Below are positions 61,253 to 64,000 of a DNA stretch of 64,000 bases, piece after piece. This DNA is from Gloeobacter morelensis MG652769 (lineage in GTDB: Bacteria > Cyanobacteriota > Cyanobacteriia > Gloeobacterales > Gloeobacteraceae). The translations under genes were made by a program, and so were the position numbers. Numbering within the stretch: position 1 is the stretch's first letter; each line of letters begins with the position of its first letter. The DNA is taken from positions 3,782,001 to 3,846,000 of the forward strand of contig NZ_CP063845.1 of NCBI RefSeq assembly GCF_021018745.1, in the 5' to 3' direction. The notes beneath the pieces are model-generated. The model was given only the letters and a program-made list of their open reading frames with translations. It did not search any database and was not told the origin of the DNA.

Positions 61253-61744
61253 CATGCCGATCACGTACTTGCGCCACTCTTCGTTGATGCCGCCGCGCAG
61301 GTGCTTGGTGATCTCAAAGTGCAAAGAGCTGTGGGGCCGGCGCGGCATGGTGGTCAGGGGCATGGCCGCCTCCTTGGGGGTGCGGTTGCCTTTTTTGATG
61401 TTGCAGCGCACGCAGGCGGTGGTCACGTTCTCCCAGGCGTCCTCTCCCCCCTTCGAACGGGGCACGACGTGGTCGATGGTGAGATCCTCTTTGGAGCCGC
61501 AGTACTGGCAGGTGTGACCGTCGCGGTGCAACACGTTGCGGCGGGTGAGGGGAATTTCTTTATAGGGGACCTGTACGTACTGCCTCAGGCGGATCACTGT
61601 GGGAAGCGGAAAACTGCTTTTGAGGATCCTGCCGTTGTGCTCGACCTGCTCCGCCTTCTCTTTGAGCAATAGAACCACCGCCCGACGCCAACTGGTAATA
61701 TTCAGCGGTTCGTACGAAGCATTGAGAACGAGCACTTTACCCAT
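61247..61744 (-). CDS. HNH endonuclease
   Basis: 165 residues. The HNH motif is complete: HTCQYCGSKEDLTIDHVVPR with the first Cys pair and His, then ENVTTACVRCNIKKGNRTP. This is the widespread cyanobacterial and actinobacterial form of about 165 residues with an N-terminal VLNASYEPLNITSWRRAVVL. It is not part of an intron or phage block here. It overlaps the preceding LysM-like gene by eight bases and is the last gene of a three-gene run. Confidence 0.92.
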   Translation of the reverse strand: MGKVLVLNASYEPLNITSWRRAVVLLLKEKAEQVEHNGRILKSSFPLPTVIRLRQYVQVPYKEIPLTRRNVLHRDGHTCQYCGSKEDLTIDHVVPRSKGGEDAWENVTTACVRCNIKKGNRTPKEAAMPLTTMPRRPHSSLHFEITKHLRGGINEEWRKYVIGMS

Positions 61745-62336
61745 ATATGGATGTTAGAGCAGTGCTGTACAAGGTTTGCCAGATCTTAACATGTTGTCGA
61801 GCGAACCACGGCGCGGTCATCGATACACGGCTGCGCGCTTTATTTTTTGGTGACGGTCGCCTGGGCAGCGGCGGCAGCGCGGGCGGCGGCGGCAATTGCA
61901 ATAAAGTCGGAACGCCCTTCACAGCAGCGGGGGGCGGCGCATCGGCGACGGGTGCGGCAGGAGGCTTCCAAAGCACCCCGGGCACAAAAAGCCGCTCGCC
62001 CATCCGGCAGCCGTTCATCTCAAAAAGCACCTCGCCGCGCACGCGAAAGCGCGCCGCCACCTCCGGGAAGCCTTCGCCCGGCTCCGGACGGTACAAGATG
62101 CCGTCGCGCGGCAAGATCACCAGCGCGTCGCCTTGGCGCACGGGTCGCTTCTGGATGGCGGGGTTCGCCCCCAGCAGGGTCTCGATCTTGAGGGCGCGGG
62201 CGCGGGCAATCGCTGCGGCGCTCTCGCCCCGCGCGGCAACGTAGGTTTCAATGGGCAAGCCGCTGCAGGCTGCCTCCGGCTGCACCTGGGCCAGCGCCGC
62301 CCACCCTCCGATCGCCATACCCCAGGCCCATTCCAT
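61737..62336 (-). CDS. Exported LysM-like protein
   Basis: 199 residues with a signal peptide (AIGGWAALAQVQPEAA) and two LysM-like segments (about 30-75 and 78-118): AARGESAAAIARARALKIET then GDALVILPRDG, and LYRPEPGEGFPEVAARFRVR ending RLFVPGVLW. Pro-rich spacer then an odd charged tail. LysM binds peptidoglycan. The tail overlapping the HNH gene may reflect a late frameshift. The ATG follows the upstream stop by three bases. Confidence 0.72.
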   Translation of the reverse strand: MEWAWGMAIGGWAALAQVQPEAACSGLPIETYVAARGESAAAIARARALKIETLLGANPAIQKRPVRQGDALVILPRDGILYRPEPGEGFPEVAARFRVRGEVLFEMNGCRMGERLFVPGVLWKPPAAPVADAPPPAAVKGVPTLLQLPPPPALPPLPRRPSPKNKARSRVSMTAPWFARQHVKIWQTLYSTALTSIYG

Positions 62337-62339
62337 CGG

Positions 62340-62936
62340 CTAGTTTTGTGGTGAGTCGGCTTCGTGCCACAGGCGCGTCAACTTCAGCCGCCAGACCTGC
62401 AGCGTCAGCTCGCGGTCCTCGCGCGTCGACTGCAAGGTGCCCAGCACGCCTTCGTCGTAGAGCCGCTCCAGCAGTTGCAACGCCTCTTCGAGGCTCTTGG
62501 CCTGATCCTGCAGGGCCAGCACAATCTGGCGCAGCTTGGCGTCGGCCAGATCTTCAAAAGCCTGCTGGAAACCCCGATCGTGCAGTTGCTGCAGTTGCTC
62601 GACGGCCGCCTGAAGATCTTCGCTGCCGATCGTGGAGAGGCGGTGCTGGTACATGCCCCACAACAGACCGTTCTGAAAGGCAAAGCGCGTCTCGCGCGTG
62701 CGGTCGAAATTGGCTTCCAACAGCTGTGCGGCCAGTGGCATCGCCTCCTCCTGGGGCACCAGCGGAATCATCATCCGCAGCCAGTCGCGCTCGACGCTAG
62801 TAAGCACCAACAGCCGCCACTGACCGGTTTCGATCTGCCACTGGCCGGGGGCCATCTCGCTGAGGGTGCCGCCGGCCGCCGCCAGGGTCTGTTGCAAGGC
62901 CGTCAAATCCAAAGGGCGCCACCAGAGAATACTCAC
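62340..62936 (-). CDS. Conserved cyanobacterial hypothetical protein
   Basis: 198 residues, beta then helical: ETGQWRLLVLTSVERDWLRM, MIPLVPQEEAMPLAAQLLEA, NFDRTRETRFAFQNGLLWGM and helical repeats after. The fold resembles YbjN/type III chaperone-like domains in layout, but I cannot confirm that. It is divergent from cobS and leads the tightly coupled run hypothetical-LysM-HNH. Confidence 0.7.
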   Translation of the reverse strand: MSILWWRPLDLTALQQTLAAAGGTLSEMAPGQWQIETGQWRLLVLTSVERDWLRMMIPLVPQEEAMPLAAQLLEANFDRTRETRFAFQNGLLWGMYQHRLSTIGSEDLQAAVEQLQQLHDRGFQQAFEDLADAKLRQIVLALQDQAKSLEEALQLLERLYDEGVLGTLQSTREDRELTLQVWRLKLTRLWHEADSPQN

Positions 62937-63007
62937 CCAATTTTACCGCCCGGTAGTCAAGCGGGCCTGCACAGGAGACACTATAACCTGACCTTCGCCC
63001 CGGTCCG

Positions 63008-63736
63008 ATGCGCGACTGGCTTGCCGCTTTGTTGTTCTATACCGCTTTGCCATTGCCCCTGGGCTCTGTGTCTTTCGATCGCATCGCCCGCTGGCTGCCG
63101 GCGGTGGGCCTGGTGGTGGGTGGCCTGAACGCCGGGGTGTACGCGCTGCTGTTGGCGCTGGGGTTTGCAGCCCACCTGGCTGCACTGCTGGCGGTCGTGG
63201 CGGGGTTGTGGATCACCGGCGGGCTGCACCTCGACGGGCTCATCGACACCGCCGACGGTTGGGCCGCAGGCCCCGAGCGGCGTCTTGCCGCTATGGCCGA
63301 CAGCGCCGTGGGTGCCTTCGGGGTGATGGCCGCCATTGCCCTGTTGGCCACCAAGACCTTTGCCCTGGCCGAACTGGCCGGTGCTGCCGCCCCCCCGGCC
63401 CTGGTGCTCGCGGCGGTCACCGCCCGCTGGGGACAACTGGTCGCCATCGGCTGGTTTCCCTATCTCAAAAGCGAAGGCAAGGGCAAGTTCTTGAAGGACA
63501 ACACCCACTGGCCCGCCGACGGCTGGTTCGGTAGTGTCTGGTGGCTGGCGAGTCTGATCGCCCTGGGGAGCGCGTACCCGGCGGTGGCCCTTGCCGCCGG
63601 GATTGGAGGAGCACTCGGCGCCCTACTGAGCGGTGCGCTCGTCGCCCGCCGCTTCGGAGGCCACACCGGCGACACCTACGGAGCGGTGATCGAAGTGGGC
63701 GAGGCGATGGCACTGGTGCTTGCCACCCTCGTCTAA
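63008..63736 (+). CDS. cobS: Adenosylcobinamide-GDP ribazoletransferase (cobalamin synthase)
   Basis: CobS joins adenosylcobinamide-GDP to alpha-ribazole at the membrane in the final steps of vitamin B12 synthesis. The 242 residues are mostly membrane helices with the conserved TGGLHLDGLIDTADGWAAG and the C-terminal GGHTGDTYGAVIEVGE. ATG at 63008. The 71-base upstream spacer is too short for a cobalamin riboswitch, and the gene lies apart from other cob genes here. It overlaps the next convergent gene by four bases. Confidence 0.93.
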   Translation: MRDWLAALLFYTALPLPLGSVSFDRIARWLPAVGLVVGGLNAGVYALLLALGFAAHLAALLAVVAGLWITGGLHLDGLIDTADGWAAGPERRLAAMADSAVGAFGVMAAIALLATKTFALAELAGAAAPPALVLAAVTARWGQLVAIGWFPYLKSEGKGKFLKDNTHWPADGWFGSVWWLASLIALGSAYPAVALAAGIGGALGALLSGALVARRFGGHTGDTYGAVIEVGEAMALVLATLV

Positions 63737-63999
63737 CCGACCTGGGACAATCCCGCCAGCGCCCTGAGTTTGCGTTCGCTGCGCGCTGTGGTGGCGTGAC
63801 CCGCCGCTGCAAACCCGGTAGAGAACAGCGGTTCATCGGCAGGCGCATCGCTTACCGGGGTGACGATCGGCTGCCAGACTTCCTTGAGCACCAGGCGCTG
63901 AAATTCGCGATCGAAACTGAGGCGAGGTTGACCGCGCCGCTGCCAGCAACGCAAAATTTGACCGACAGAGGTCAGTTTGTAGCGGCCCTGGTGCAGCGA
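63733..63999 (-). CDS. Hypothetical protein, C-terminal part (cut by window end)
   Basis: The frame is open to the window edge, so the gene starts beyond it. The visible 88 residues begin SLHQGRYKLTSVGQILRCWQ, with FDREFQRLVLKEVWQPIVTP later and a basic ending ERKLRALAGLSQ. I do not recognise a family. No membrane helix is seen in the part present. Confidence 0.6.
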   Translation of the reverse strand, partial: SLHQGRYKLTSVGQILRCWQRRGQPRLSFDREFQRLVLKEVWQPIVTPVSDAPADEPLFSTGFAAAGHATTARSERKLRALAGLSQVG

Positions 64000-64000
64000 T

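Noticed and set aside
62937-63007. Possible cobalamin riboswitch upstream of cobS
   Set aside because: Only 71 bases are available and no B12-box-like sequence was seen.

Overview
The window reads as chromosome of an early-branching, thylakoid-less cyanobacterium of the Gloeobacter type. The sequence is GC-rich and densely packed. It carries many families typical of cyanobacteria: DUF1822, DUF928, CHAT, caspase-STAND-WD40 proteins, pentapeptide repeats, Uma2, TerB-like and DUF6887/6888-like pairs. It also holds a 35-codon gene (60091-60198) that I recognise as the Gloeobacter-specific photosystem I subunit PsaZ. Species assignment is inference; I could not run a database search.

Layout. 1-1800 is the end of an allophanate hydrolase gene followed by decayed sequence, including a porin relic. 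2030-9533 is mostly envelope and housekeeping: an AMIN/amidase_3 hydrolase, a secreted Gly/Pro repeat protein, UDP-glucose dehydrogenase, PdxA, an L,D-transpeptidase, a Cys-cluster protein and an exported cyclophilin. 9530-17623 holds two unusual histidine kinases, a Lys-rich exported protein, an ABM-domain protein, a pentapeptide-repeat protein and a GH57 enzyme. 17857-20532 has two Uma2 proteins, a TerB-like protein and a 180-bp MITE-like element. 20537-26765 carries guaA-nanE-hypothetical (one strand), trpA, pepA and a second exported cyclophilin. 26808-35141 is accessory: a PIN toxin/antitoxin pair, a dockerin-type protein, a sulfotransferase, a sorbosone-dehydrogenase-like protein, a 2OG dioxygenase divergent from a class V aminotransferase, and an aspartate-aminotransferase-like gene.

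The most striking block is 35243-46948, all on the minus strand. In transcription order it contains a divergent sigma-70 factor, a DUF1822 protein, a lone PAS protein, a 1678-residue caspase-STAND ATPase-WD40 protein, a DUF928 exported protein and a TPR-CHAT protease. It looks like a self-regulated conflict or signalling module with two caspase-fold proteases. I infer this from domains and gene order only.

47087-64000 returns to mixed content: a subtilase-like protein with a non-canonical triad, gpsA, a small gene pair, pyrC, an ABC exporter half, a DUF39 homocysteine-biosynthesis protein, a stand-alone GTPase, a membrane histidine kinase, psaZ, an M23 peptidase, an HNH nuclease, a LysM-like protein and cobS. 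I saw no rRNA, tRNA, CRISPR array or intact transposase gene.
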